Below are positions 1-6,957 of a DNA stretch of 64,000 bases, piece by piece. Source of the DNA: Dermacoccus abyssi (GTDB lineage Bacteria; Actinomycetota; Actinomycetes; Actinomycetales; Dermatophilaceae); NCBI RefSeq assembly GCF_034541975.1, contig NZ_JAVYJM010000001.1, one strand, 5' to 3'. The position numbers and the translations under genes were made by a program. Position 1 is the first letter of the stretch. The number at the start of each line of letters is the position of its first letter. The notes under the pieces are model-generated. The model saw only the letters and a list, made by a program, of their open reading frames with translations, did not search any database and was not told the DNA's origin.

Positions 1-10
1 TGCCGAGTTG

Positions 11-259
11 TCAGGCGGCTCGGGCCTTGGCGCGTTGGGCGATGTAGCTCGCCGTCGCGAGAGTGAGGTCAGGGCGAGCTTCACGGATCTGTTTGATCAG
101 CGCCGGCTCGGTCACCTCGGCCAGTGGCTCGGTGGTGATGCTGTCAGCCCACTCAGCTGCAGCTGCTTCGTTCTCGAAGCCCGCCTCATGGATCGCGGTG
201 GTCTTGTCCCTGTGGTCACCGAAGACCTTGTGCTTGAGGTTGGCGAGGTGCTCGCTCAT
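11..259 (-). CDS. Small hypothetical protein (82 aa)
   Basis: I do not recognise this protein. The start at 259 is chosen because AGGAG lies about 8 nt upstream; a longer reading to 367 has no such site and would run toward the palindrome at 367-393. It begins MSEHLANLKHKVFGDHRDK, has an alanine/glutamate-rich middle and ends in a basic AQRAKARAA tail. No signal peptide or membrane segment is visible, so it is probably a soluble helical protein. It is the first unit of the palindrome-bounded array; its left neighbour lies outside the window. Confidence 0.6.
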   Translation of the reverse strand: MSEHLANLKHKVFGDHRDKTTAIHEAGFENEAAAAEWADSITTEPLAEVTEPALIKQIREARPDLTLATASYIAQRAKARAA

Positions 260-366
260 GGGGTTGCTCCTGCCTGGTGGACATCGCTTCCACTTCAACC
301 ATCGCACGGGTCGCTCGGCAATCTGCCATGGCGAACGCCTAGATGCGGCGGCCAGACAGCGAATCA

Positions 367-393
367 TGTGGCTGAAACGAACCTTGAGTTACA
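367..393. repeat. Array palindrome, degenerate copy
   Basis: The left half GTGGCTGAAACG faces a right half close to CTTGAGTTACAC, an imperfect dyad of the array type. It lies between the 5' end of the gene at 11-259 and the inverted-repeat element at 506-787. Apart from this site, 260-505 holds nothing I can support. Confidence 0.6.
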
Positions 394-505
394 CCCCTTG
401 CTTCAGTCTGGTGAGCCGTATGAGGCCGCGCTCGAGTTCGGCCTCGTTCGGTGCTGCGACGTAGCTGATTCGGACATGGGAGGGAGTGGAGTGACCGAGG
501 GGGTA

Positions 506-787
506 GACGTCCTCGTTTCACCTGGGTCACCATAAGTCCACCTACTTTGGGGGGAGCCGCGCGTCAGTGCGATGCGATTTCCTAAGATTGAGGGACGAGT
601 TCCCCAGCCTGGGAGGCAGGCATGCAGCTCGATGAACTGTTCGGTTTTCTCCCGGAGTCCCGAGCCAGCGACTTGGCGTACTGCGAGTTATCTCACACTT
701 ATGATGTCGATCAGTTCGCCACGATGGCTCAGTCCTTTCAGAAACATCATTGTGGACTTATGGTGACCCAGGTGAAACGATGACGTC
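506..787. mobile_element. MITE-like element with 35-bp terminal inverted repeats
   Basis: Positions 506-540 and 753-787 are inverted copies matching at 34 of 35 bases; the inner 27 bp (514-540 and 753-779) match perfectly. The 282-bp unit is too small to encode a transposase. It lies directly after the LysE-family gene, whose stop is at 789-791. No clear target duplication is visible. It could be a non-autonomous element or the remains of an IS. Confidence 0.6.
622..783 (+). CDS. Small ORF inside the inverted-repeat element (53 aa)
   Basis: The ATG at 622 follows a good ribosome site (GGGAGG, about 5 nt spacing). The product starts MQLDELFGFLPESRASDLAY and its last residues and stop codon are encoded by the right inverted repeat. 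I do not recognise it; it could be the first part of a lost transposase or a chance ORF. The ribosome site is the only real argument for expression. Confidence 0.3.
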   Translation: MQLDELFGFLPESRASDLAYCELSHTYDVDQFATMAQSFQKHHCGLMVTQVKR

Positions 788-788
788 T

Positions 789-1403
789 CTATGGGTTACG
801 TTCCAGAGCTAGCCACCCGGCCATGCCGAGGTAAGCAACAGCCGACGCCTGGTCGAGACCCTTCCTCGAACGGACGTTCGTCAAGTATTTGCCGATCCAC
901 TGACCCAGCACGATGTACAACGATGCTGTCGAGGCTTCGATGGCGATGTACGCGACTCCTGCGATCAACAGGTTCCAACCCCCAGGGTCGGCGACAAATT
1001 GGGGCACGAAAACGGCGAAAAGTAGCAACGCCTTCGGGTTCGTCATCGCGGTTAGAGCTTCGGTGCGGACTGGGTGAGCGGAGGTGTGTTCATCCTCAAG
1101 GTGGGGCGAGGCGGACTGCCCTGCCGTGCGCAGGGTCGAGATGCCTAGCCATGCGAGGTAAGCAACGCCGACCCACTTCACGATCATGAATGCGGTTGAC
1201 GATCGCAGCAAAATCGACGACATGCCGAGGGCCGCGCAGCACGCCAAGACAAGGAATGCGCTGAAGCGACCAATCAGGCCGGATAGGGCGCTACGAATCC
1301 CGTACTTAGCTCCGTGCTGAATGCTCAGGACCTGGTTGGCTCCAGGTACAAGCGAGACCAGTAACGCGGCAGGAACGAATGCGCCCCAGGAGATTCCATC
1401 CAT
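789..1403 (-). CDS. LysE/RhtB family amino-acid exporter
   Basis: This 204-aa membrane protein has the LysE/RhtB layout: an N-terminal segment with the typical VPGANQVLSIQHGAKYG stretch (family pattern PGP/PGAN, then a glycine-rich turn), about five to six hydrophobic helices, and a C-terminal WLALE end. The family exports amino acids or related small molecules driven by ion gradients. It is complete compared with the usual 200-210 aa. The stop codon lies 2 nt outside the inverted-repeat element at 506-787. The substrate cannot be predicted. Two damaged LysE relatives lie elsewhere in the island (about 5.9 and 9.1 kb). Confidence 0.85.
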   Translation of the reverse strand: MDGISWGAFVPAALLVSLVPGANQVLSIQHGAKYGIRSALSGLIGRFSAFLVLACCAALGMSSILLRSSTAFMIVKWVGVAYLAWLGISTLRTAGQSASPHLEDEHTSAHPVRTEALTAMTNPKALLLFAVFVPQFVADPGGWNLLIAGVAYIAIEASTASLYIVLGQWIGKYLTNVRSRKGLDQASAVAYLGMAGWLALERNP

Positions 1404-1507
1404 GTCCCCACAGTACGGAAGTCACCATGACCGCGTGCCCACTCTGGAGCCAGGGGCGCCCTGGGCGAGCGAGCGCCCCTACTCACACGTAGTGCTACTG
1501 GGGTACA

Positions 1508-1554
1508 CCCTATTTGCACAGTTGCTCCGCTCTGTGGCTCGCGTGCAAATAGGG
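1508..1554. repeat. 12-bp inverted repeat with 23-nt spacer
   Basis: CCCTATTTGCAC (1508-1519) and its exact reverse complement (1543-1554) flank a 23-nt spacer in the region between the divergent LysE and GNAT genes. It may be an operator or a diverged relative of the array palindromes; its role is unknown. Confidence 0.5.
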
Positions 1555-1563
1555 CCCTTGGTT

Positions 1564-1656
1564 GTGAGTGTCAACGGTAGTTGGCGCGGTTCCAGCAGCG
1601 AAGTGTGGCGGGGTGGCTCCAGCGAGGCTGTCACAGAAATGGACCGTTTCCGCACC
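1564..1656. repeat. Array module, copy A (related to 20097-20189)
   Basis: This stretch of about 93 bp resembles 20097-20189: 26 of the first 29 columns are identical, starting GTGAGTG and including a small CAAC...GTTG dyad. Both copies end in an array palindrome (here 1630-1655). It lies directly upstream of the GNAT gene. It could carry a promoter or be a longer form of the recombination site. Confidence 0.55.
1630..1655. repeat. Array palindrome
   Basis: A left half GTCACAGAAATGG faces a right half CCGTTTCCGCAC, a diverged copy of the GTGCAGAAACG-type dyad. It ends module A and precedes the GNAT gene by about 40 nt. Confidence 0.5.
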
Positions 1657-1696
1657 ATCCCTTGCGCTCCTCATCGAGGACGAGGAAGCTGCGGCT

Positions 1697-2134
1697 ATGA
1701 CCGTCTGGACGGTGGAGACTGACTTTCGCGACGAGTGGATGCCGGGGGTCTTGGAACTCCTGTCTCAGGAGTGGTGGACAGCTCACAGACCCTCCGACGT
1801 AGTCGAGAAGTCTTTGCGCAATTCGCAACTTGTCTTCGTCGCTTGCTCTCCGCAAGGCTCGGTTGTCGGGGCTGCCCGGGTGCTCACAGACTTCACTTAT
1901 CTCGCGATGGTTCTCGATGTGATGTCGTCTAAAGCGCATCGCGGAGAGGGCATCGGCGCAGCCCTCATGGACGCCATCATCGAACACCCGTCACTCCAGC
2001 AGGTAGACAGCATCGAACTCGTATGTCAGCCCGAACTGCAGCCGTTCTACGCACGGTGGGGCTTCACGGGAGATGTCGGACGTTCTGGTCTGATGCGCCG
2101 GACAGCCAATCCTCTGCTCACGGGTGGTGTATGA
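1697..2134 (+). CDS. GNAT family N-acetyltransferase
   Basis: This 145-aa protein fits the GNAT fold. It has a strand-strand region with VVGAARVLTDFTYLAMVLDV, the acetyl-CoA-binding loop in the form AHRGEGIGAALMDAI (family motif Q/RxxGxG/A), and a C-terminal ELQPFYARWGF, the usual YxxxGF end. The acceptor substrate is unknown. The ATG at 1697 is chosen because GAGGA lies upstream; a longer GTG reading from 1568 would translate the repeat module. The stop codon lies inside the palindrome at 2127-2151. Confidence 0.85.
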   Translation: MTVWTVETDFRDEWMPGVLELLSQEWWTAHRPSDVVEKSLRNSQLVFVACSPQGSVVGAARVLTDFTYLAMVLDVMSSKAHRGEGIGAALMDAIIEHPSLQQVDSIELVCQPELQPFYARWGFTGDVGRSGLMRRTANPLLTGGV

Positions 2135-2151
2135 ACGAACGGTTCTGCAAC
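2127..2151. repeat. Array palindrome between convergent genes
   Basis: The dyad has right half CGGTTCTGCAAC, matching the GTGCAGAAACG class on the other strand. The stop codon of the GNAT gene (2132-2134) lies inside it, and the stop of the convergent reverse-strand gene lies one base beyond it. Confidence 0.6.
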
Positions 2152-2394
2152 CTAGTCGCGATCAGCCTCAAAACGCCTAACGCGCCAAAGGCGCAGCGCC
2201 AACGCCGCCCCCACGAGTACGAGACTGATGAGAGCAGCCGTGAACCAACTGCCGGTTGCGGCATGGAAGACCACGACGCATAAGACGGTGAGCACCACGA
2301 ACGCGAGATAGTCCACGGACCTCCAGCGCTTACCCCAGCCAGACACCCAGGCTCCATCGCTTTGCCGGGAGGCTGGGGGCTTCGTTTCGTCCAC
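2152..2394 (-). CDS. Small two-helix membrane protein (80 aa)
   Basis: This is an unrecognised protein with a charged N-terminus, two hydrophobic segments (around residues 27-45, DYLAFVVLTVLCVVVFHAA, and 50-66, FTAALISLVLVGAALAL) and a basic/acidic tail RLWRVRRFEADRD. The layout is that of a small inner-membrane protein of unknown function. It is a one-gene unit between the palindromes at 2127 and 2444, and its stop directly abuts the left one. Confidence 0.6.
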   Translation of the reverse strand: MDETKPPASRQSDGAWVSGWGKRWRSVDYLAFVVLTVLCVVVFHAATGSWFTAALISLVLVGAALALRLWRVRRFEADRD

Positions 2395-2443
2395 GATCGG
2401 GAGGGTACTGCGTAACCACGCAGGTTGACCTGGGATGACGGGC

Positions 2444-2473
2444 TGTGGCTCAAACGACCGTTTGAGCTACACA
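2444..2473. repeat. Array palindrome, near-perfect
   Basis: The half-site GTGGCTCAAACG is followed by 2 nt and CGTTTGAGCTAC. Flanking bases extend the pairing further, to about 2442-2475. It lies between the 5' end of the 80-aa membrane gene and the 3' end of the sigma-factor gene. Confidence 0.75.
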
Positions 2474-2547
2474 GCATGTGTCACCTTCGCTGGGCCGAAG
2501 GAGCACCGCTTCACGACGGGTGTTGTCCCGGGGTTACCCGCTCAGGG

Positions 2548-3396
2548 TTAGGTGCTGACGACACGTTTCATCTTGATCGGGTTCGCGTGCAGTTGAAGGC
2601 CTGTCACCTCGCGTCGGGCGTTGCGTTCGAGAGTAACGAGTCGCAAGCCATCGGCGGCTTCGAAGAGCAGAGCAACGGAGTCGTTGACCCGAACCGTTTG
2701 GGTGCGGATGACGGGGTTCTTGCGTTGGACACCAAGGAAGAAGCGCACGATCTTGTCCGCCCCGATGATGGGCCGTGGAGCCACGCGGAGCGTGCCCCCG
2801 CTGTCGCTCCACAGCACGCACCCATCTGAGATGAGATCGACTGCGCTCGATGCGTCGCCATCGACAATCGCGGCCACCAGGGCTGATAGGACTCTGCGGT
2901 CTTCGTCGATCGGGGCGTGATCGATCGAGGGTAGGAGGCGTTTGGCGCGACTGACGATCTGTCGACATGCCGCAGGCGCCCGTCCGACACATTCGCTGAT
3001 CTCGGCGTAGGGCACGGCAAAGCCCTCCCGCAAGACGAACACTGCGCGTTCGAGGGGGTCGAGCTCTTCCAGGACCCGCAGGATGCCCAGGCTGAGCATC
3101 GCCCTGTCGAGCGCGAGGTCCTCGGGCGAGCTGCCATCACTCGAGACAGGTTCGGGAAGCCAGGTACCGACGTACGACTCGCGACGGACTCGCGCGGTAC
3201 GGGCTTCGTCGATGGCCAGGCGAGTCGTGACCGTGCGCAGCCAAGCCGATGGGTTCGCTACGTGCCCCTCATGCCAGTGGGCGCGTTCCCACGCCAGTGA
3301 CACGACATCCTCGGCGCGCCCCCATTCGCCGAGGATGTCGTAGGCCAAGCAGGTCAGGCGGCGGCGATCTTCCAGCCACGCATCCGTCAGAGTCAC
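2548..3396 (-). CDS. ECF sigma factor, SigJ/ECF41 type with SnoaL-like C-terminus
   Basis: The protein has an ECF region 2 (LTCLAYDILGEWGRAEDVV), region 4 (VFVLREGFAVPYAEISECVG) and a C-terminal domain of about 100 aa resembling the SnoaL/NTF2 fold. The linker carries the WLPEP motif that marks the ECF41 group. That group usually sits beside a carboxymuconolactone decarboxylase, oxidoreductase or epimerase gene and is autoregulated through the C-terminal domain rather than an anti-sigma factor. Here the decarboxylase-like gene lies directly upstream. The GTG at 3396 overlaps the upstream stop as GTGA, suggesting translational coupling; an upstream GTG at 3432 is also possible. Confidence 0.85.
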   Translation of the reverse strand: MTLTDAWLEDRRRLTCLAYDILGEWGRAEDVVSLAWERAHWHEGHVANPSAWLRTVTTRLAIDEARTARVRRESYVGTWLPEPVSSDGSSPEDLALDRAMLSLGILRVLEELDPLERAVFVLREGFAVPYAEISECVGRAPAACRQIVSRAKRLLPSIDHAPIDEDRRVLSALVAAIVDGDASSAVDLISDGCVLWSDSGGTLRVAPRPIIGADKIVRFFLGVQRKNPVIRTQTVRVNDSVALLFEAADGLRLVTLERNARREVTGLQLHANPIKMKRVVST

Positions 3397-3827
3397 GGTT
3401 GCATGCGTGTCGTCACGCCGATCCTGTTCCACACATTGATCGTCGCAATAGCGATGACCAGATCACCAAGTTGGGAGTCGGTGAAGTGCTTGCCCGCCTC
3501 GGCCCACACTTCGTCAGGCACGCCACCATCGGCCAAGTGCGTCTCGGCGTCCGTGAGCCGTAGAGCTGCGATCTCTCGGGGCTCGAAGACCGCTGGATCG
3601 AGGTTCGTGTCATGCAGCGCTTGAATGCGCTCGGGAGTCTCACCGCGCTTGGTCAGCGCCTTGGTGTGCACGTCGATGCAGTACCTGCACTGGTTCAGGA
3701 TCGATGCGCGCAACTGGACGAGTTCGTACAGACCGCTCTGTACGTGGGTGCGGCTGTAGGCCTCAAGGCCGAGAACGGCCGCCATGCCGAGACGGTGGGA
3801 CTTGTGCAGATTCATTCGTGGAGTCAT
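3393..3827 (-). CDS. Carboxymuconolactone decarboxylase/AhpD-like protein
   Basis: The protein (about 144 aa) contains the AhpD-type motif QCRYCIDVHTKAL, with a CxxC pair and the following histidine, within a helical domain. Family members are peroxidase-linked reductases or decarboxylases; the substrate here is unknown. The start at 3827 (MTPRMNLHK) is preferred to an upstream ATG at 3863 because family members begin near this point. It is translated first and overlaps the sigma gene by 4 nt, which matches the known partnership of ECF41 sigma factors with this protein family. Its transcription is probably under that sigma factor (inference). Confidence 0.8.
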   Translation of the reverse strand: MTPRMNLHKSHRLGMAAVLGLEAYSRTHVQSGLYELVQLRASILNQCRYCIDVHTKALTKRGETPERIQALHDTNLDPAVFEPREIAALRLTDAETHLADGGVPDEVWAEAGKHFTDSQLGDLVIAIATINVWNRIGVTTRMQP

Positions 3828-3888
3828 GCCCCTACGACGAGACAGGACCGCGAAATGTGACACCCCGAGCGCTGTTCCGTTCAGGCAT

Positions 3889-3914
3889 GTAGCTCAAACG
3901 AACGTTTGAGCTAC
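3889..3914. repeat. Array palindrome, perfect copy
   Basis: Half-site GTAGCTCAAACG, then AA, then its exact reverse complement: a perfect 12-2-12 dyad. It lies between two divergent genes, 62 nt before the decarboxylase-like start and 44 nt before the BKACE start. This copy defines the consensus used for the others. Confidence 0.85.
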
Positions 3915-3958
3915 GAGGTTGGGGCCTATTCGCCGCGTCGCGGAACTACGGTGATGTC

Positions 3959-4693
3959 ATGTTGTTGAAAGTCTGCGCCAACGGAGCCCGCGACACCTCA
4001 GAGCACCCGACCCTCAGTAGCGATCCCAGCGCCGTCGCTGCTGAATGCGCTAAGGCGATTGCGGCGGGCGCGGGAGCTGTTCACATCCACCCCAAGAACC
4101 GGCGGGGCGAAGAGAGCCTGAGCGCCACGGACGTTGACCGATGGGTGGCCGCTCTGCGTCAGCACTGCCCAAAAGTTCCGCTAGGCGTGACAACAGGTGC
4201 ATGGGCCATGCCAGACGTCACCGCACGACTTCACGAAATCGACGCGTGGCAAGAGCTCCCTGATTTCGCCTCCGTGAACTGGCATGAGGACGGCGCCGAC
4301 GCGGTTGCCGCCAAGCTTCTTGAGCGGGGAATCGGAGTCGAGGCCGGAATCTGGCACGAACAAGGACTGCGCGCATGGGCCGCTTCTCCAGTACGCCCAC
4401 GATGCCTACGCGTGCTGGTTGAGGTCCAGGACATGACTCCAGATGAGACGTACGAAGTTGGTCGATCACTAGTTGACGCGGTGCACGCACTTGAACCCGA
4501 GTTGGCAGTCCTCTTGCACGGTGAAGAGCGCTCAACATGGGCCGCGATTGAACTTGCTGGCCGGTTAGGCCTGGACACCCGAGCCGGGCTCGAAGACTGC
4601 CTGACGCTACCCGATGGCGTGCCAGCCAGTGGGAATGCGGATCTCGTCCAGGCCGCACTGAGCGTCCACACGAACCGATCGGACCGGACGTAG
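3959..4693 (+). CDS. BKACE family (DUF849) beta-keto acid cleavage enzyme
   Basis: This 244-aa protein begins LLKVCANGARD and carries GAGAVHIHPKN, the H-x-H metal site region of the BKACE family (formerly DUF849, 3-keto-5-aminohexanoate cleavage enzymes), followed by VPLGVTTGAW and PDFASVNWHEDG. BKACEs use zinc to condense a beta-keto acid with acetyl-CoA. The protein is somewhat shorter than the common 270-310 aa, but the barrel appears complete. The substrate is unknown. Its TAG stop (4691-4693) is supplied by the palindrome half-site at 4690. Confidence 0.8.
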   Translation: MLLKVCANGARDTSEHPTLSSDPSAVAAECAKAIAAGAGAVHIHPKNRRGEESLSATDVDRWVAALRQHCPKVPLGVTTGAWAMPDVTARLHEIDAWQELPDFASVNWHEDGADAVAAKLLERGIGVEAGIWHEQGLRAWAASPVRPRCLRVLVEVQDMTPDETYEVGRSLVDAVHALEPELAVLLHGEERSTWAAIELAGRLGLDTRAGLEDCLTLPDGVPASGNADLVQAALSVHTNRSDRT

Positions 4694-4704
4694 CTCAAAC
4701 GAAG
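4690..4704. repeat. Array palindrome, left half only
   Basis: GTAGCTCAAACG is exact, but the following bases do not form the second half, so this copy is truncated or decayed. The TAG in it ends the BKACE gene. Confidence 0.6.
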
Positions 4705-4783
4705 GATTCCGCTCCGGTTCCACGACGGTCCCAACGGGGTCTGATGCCGCCAGGAGTTCACCTAGCACCGGCACACTGACTTG

Positions 4784-5278
4784 GTGATTTCACGTGTAGC
4801 AAGGCTCCTGTGTCTGCACTGCTCCTGGTTCGCAGTCATGCACGTCGCTTGGGCATGCGGCTGGCGATGGGGTGTCCCTGCTGGGATGAAGCCCATCAGC
4901 GATCGCCCGTTCTTTCTCGCCTACGACATAGTGGTCGGGCTGGGCCTGGTTGCTCTTGCCGTCTACAGCTGGCGTCTCGCGACTAGACCTGCGATGTGGA
5001 CTTCTCGTCGTGCGGGCGTGCTGATGGCAGCCGTAGCCGTGGTGTGTGGCCTGCGCGGCGGGATCGGTGCAGCGGGTGATGTCGTGGCTGTGATGCAGCA
5101 CGAATCGCTGAGCTCCCTCACGGTGGTGGCGGACATCTGGTTCGTCACGGCGACCTGCATGGCTGTGGTGTTGTGGCGCGCACTGACGCGTAGTCACGCT
5201 GCTCTGTTCCAATTAGAAGGCATTGAACAAGTCACTTCTTCAAAGAAGGCTGCGGGAACCCAGCGTGGGTCGCCATAA
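4784..5278 (+). CDS. Four-helix membrane protein, DUF3995-like, altered C-terminus
   Basis: The protein has about four hydrophobic segments: residues near 12-28, 48-62, 80-95 and 115-135. An early AVMHVAWACGWRWG stretch resembles the start of DUF3995 membrane proteins. Function unknown. The start is GTG at 4784 or TTG at 4781; neither has a strong ribosome site. The last 28 or so residues are encoded by DNA that is also the 3' end of the reverse-strand gene at 5194-5442, so the original C-terminus was probably lost at a junction near 5195-5215. Confidence 0.55.
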   Translation: MISRVARLLCLHCSWFAVMHVAWACGWRWGVPAGMKPISDRPFFLAYDIVVGLGLVALAVYSWRLATRPAMWTSRRAGVLMAAVAVVCGLRGGIGAAGDVVAVMQHESLSSLTVVADIWFVTATCMAVVLWRALTRSHAALFQLEGIEQVTSSKKAAGTQRGSP

Positions 5279-5442
5279 TCATTCATGACCAAGAAGAGTA
5301 GCCGGCGCTCAAAATTTACTATGCCGAGAACTTGATAGACCCGACCCGGAGTGACTGGATAGATTGATTCAATATCCGACATCCTGTTCTTCTGATGGTC
5401 CGGCAGGAGGCGCGGATCATTATCGACACAATTTGCCTCCAC
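5194..5442 (-). CDS. Putative immunity-type small protein (82 aa)
   Basis: The sequence has the layout of small single-domain immunity proteins of polymorphic toxin systems: a beta-rich core with GRVYQVLGI, LLFLVMNDYGDPRWVPAAFF and a C-terminal IPSNW-like end (here MPSNW). This assignment rests on pattern only. It lies 3 nt after the 113-aa gene at 5446-5787 and is translated second, the usual order for toxin then immunity gene. Base composition is more AT-rich than the neighbours, consistent with acquisition. Confidence 0.45.
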   Translation of the reverse strand: MEANCVDNDPRLLPDHQKNRMSDIESIYPVTPGRVYQVLGIVNFERRLLFLVMNDYGDPRWVPAAFFEEVTCSMPSNWNRAA

Positions 5443-5445
5443 GTG

Positions 5446-5787
5446 CTACTCCTTAAACTTAAAGTCGTCGACTTCGTAAAGCGGGTTTCCGTGTACATCT
5501 GTCACAATTACCCCCCTGCTATCTCTTAGCACTCGCCTGTTGTAATGGATCTTGACTCCGCCGACCACTTGTTCCATTCTTACCCAGCCTTCCGAACCCA
5601 ACCAGCGACAATCCCCCATCGCGGTTGGCAGAACAGTACCGGCTGGATTTGACCGAACCGCAAACATAGGACCATATTCCGGGTCACTCTGCACCGTGTA
5701 GCGCCCAGTGGACCCCCAGGCCGCCAAACGTGGCGCACTCTTTGCCAGATCGAACATCGTGTCTACGTACCGCGGGAGTCTATTCAT
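5446..5787 (-). CDS. Small protein, possible orphan toxin C-terminal domain (113 aa)
   Basis: I do not recognise a family. The protein lacks a signal peptide or membrane segment and has a tryptophan/tyrosine-rich middle (AAWGSTGRYTVQSDPEYGPM) and a charged C-terminus ending VDDFKFKE. Together with the immunity-like gene 3 nt downstream, it may be the detached tip of a polymorphic toxin, separated from its delivery domain. There is no strong ribosome site at 5787. The base composition is AT-richer than the island average. Confidence 0.4.
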   Translation of the reverse strand: MNRLPRYVDTMFDLAKSAPRLAAWGSTGRYTVQSDPEYGPMFAVRSNPAGTVLPTAMGDCRWLGSEGWVRMEQVVGGVKIHYNRRVLRDSRGVIVTDVHGNPLYEVDDFKFKE

Positions 5788-5790
5788 CCC

Positions 5791-6034
5791 AGGAACGCCC
5801 CCGGCTACAGCTGCAAGCAGAGGTTATTCGGCTCTTCCGACCTGAGCGTGGGGTGAGCGCGGTAGCGGGGGCGTAGACGCTCATTCCGGTAGCGATGCCA
5901 AGGATCGCTTTGAGTCCGGCTCTCCGCCCTCCCTCGAGTCCGACCGCGAGCATGTACGCCATGTCTGGTCCGGGTGGGATGAGGAACACCAGAATGACAC
6001 CGAGGAAGCCCGGTAGTTCGGACAGGTCGACCAC
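5791..6034 (-). pseudogene. LysE-type exporter, N-terminal fragment
   Basis: From a GTG at 6034 with GGAGAGGA just upstream, the reading frame gives VDLSELPGFLGVILVFLIPP followed by GPDMAYMLAVGLEGG and GIATGMSVYA, a normal LysE/RhtB N-terminus. After about residue 60 the frame changes, and LRSEEPNN...PGAFLG in another frame resembles the next family segment. The rest is missing; the 113-aa gene begins at 5787. Confidence 0.65.
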
Positions 6035-6110
6035 GAGCGTCCTCTCCGCCGGCGACGCCCTCAGGCTACCGCGTCTTCTACCTAGGGCGGGGCGCTGGTT
6101 CCCACGGTCC

Positions 6111-6133
6111 GTGAAACCGTTCGTTTGAGCTAC
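6111..6133. repeat. Array palindrome, degenerate left half
   Basis: The right half CGTTTGAGCTAC is exact; the left half reads GTGAAACCGTT. It lies between the LysE fragment and the methyltransferase, 51 nt before the latter's start. Confidence 0.6.
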
Positions 6134-6184
6134 TCGCAAACTCGAGATCATGCGAAGCGACGAGGTCGTACGTACCCTCGGCAT

Positions 6185-6937
6185 ATGAGCTTTCGCGAAT
6201 CCGAAGGTGTCTGGGCCGAGCGGCTGGGGAGTTTGCGCAACACCGTTCGCCAACACGTCATCGCTACCCAGTTGGATGGGCACCTCGACGGCGTGGCGGA
6301 TGTACTCGATGTTGGATGCGGGCAGGGCACACAAGCGTTGAGACTGGCCACGCGCGGTTTGACGGTCACAGGCGTCGACCTGTCGGAGAACCTGTTGTCT
6401 CAGATGCGGGCAGGTGCACGCGCCCAGGGGCTGAATGTCGAGGCCATATGCAGCGACGTCGCTCATCTGAACGAGGCCGTCGGGGGTCGGCGCTTCGACT
6501 TGGTCTGCGCTCACGGCCTTCTGATGTACCTCGACGATGCCTACGAAGCGCTGGACACGCTGACAAGGCAGACGCGACCCGAAGGGCGAGTCTCCTTCAC
6601 TGTGCGAAATGGGGACGCCCTCGCCTACCGGCCCGCCGTTCGAGGTGACTATTCGGCAGCGCTAGCCGCTTTCGGTACCACTGACTATCGAAACGAGCTT
6701 GGAGTCAACGCTCAAGCGCACACTCGGGCTCAGGTGATGCGGTGGTGTGAGCACCTTGGGCTCGTCATCGAGGCCTGGTATGGCGTCCGAGTCTTCACGG
6801 ATGGCATGTCTTCTGACGTTCAGCCGTCTGACGTCGACATCACCACTTGTCTTGCAGCCGAAGAGCAGGCAGGACGGCGAGATCCCTACCGAGCCTTCGG
6901 CTCCATGCTCCACTTCGTGGCGTCCAGACAAGGCTGA
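6185..6937 (+). CDS. Class I SAM-dependent methyltransferase
   Basis: The 250-aa protein has motif I VLDVGCGQGTQALRLA, an acidic strand-2 end (VTGVDLS), a motif II/III region (FDLVCAHGLLMYL) and a conserved C-terminal half with TDYRNELG. It resembles the CmoA/UbiE-like small-molecule methyltransferases common in actinobacteria. Substrate unknown. The ATG at 6185 is used because the earlier in-frame start at 6125 lies in the palindrome. The stop is 10 nt before the palindrome that was split by IS30. Confidence 0.85.
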   Translation: MSFRESEGVWAERLGSLRNTVRQHVIATQLDGHLDGVADVLDVGCGQGTQALRLATRGLTVTGVDLSENLLSQMRAGARAQGLNVEAICSDVAHLNEAVGGRRFDLVCAHGLLMYLDDAYEALDTLTRQTRPEGRVSFTVRNGDALAYRPAVRGDYSAALAAFGTTDYRNELGVNAQAHTRAQVMRWCEHLGLVIEAWYGVRVFTDGMSSDVQPSDVDITTCLAAEEQAGRRDPYRAFGSMLHFVASRQG

Positions 6938-6946
6938 GGGCAACTG

Positions 6947-6957
6947 GTGCAGAAACG
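6947..6957. repeat. Left half of an array palindrome split by IS30
   Basis: GTGCAGAAACG ends exactly where the IS30 element begins. The other half (CGTTTTGGTTAC, 8163-8174) lies on the far side. Removing the IS and one copy of CG restores a normal array palindrome. Confidence 0.7.

Noticed and set aside
339..533. Reverse 64-codon ORF beginning in the inverted-repeat element
   Set aside because: It begins in the repeat, has no ribosome site and shows no family pattern.
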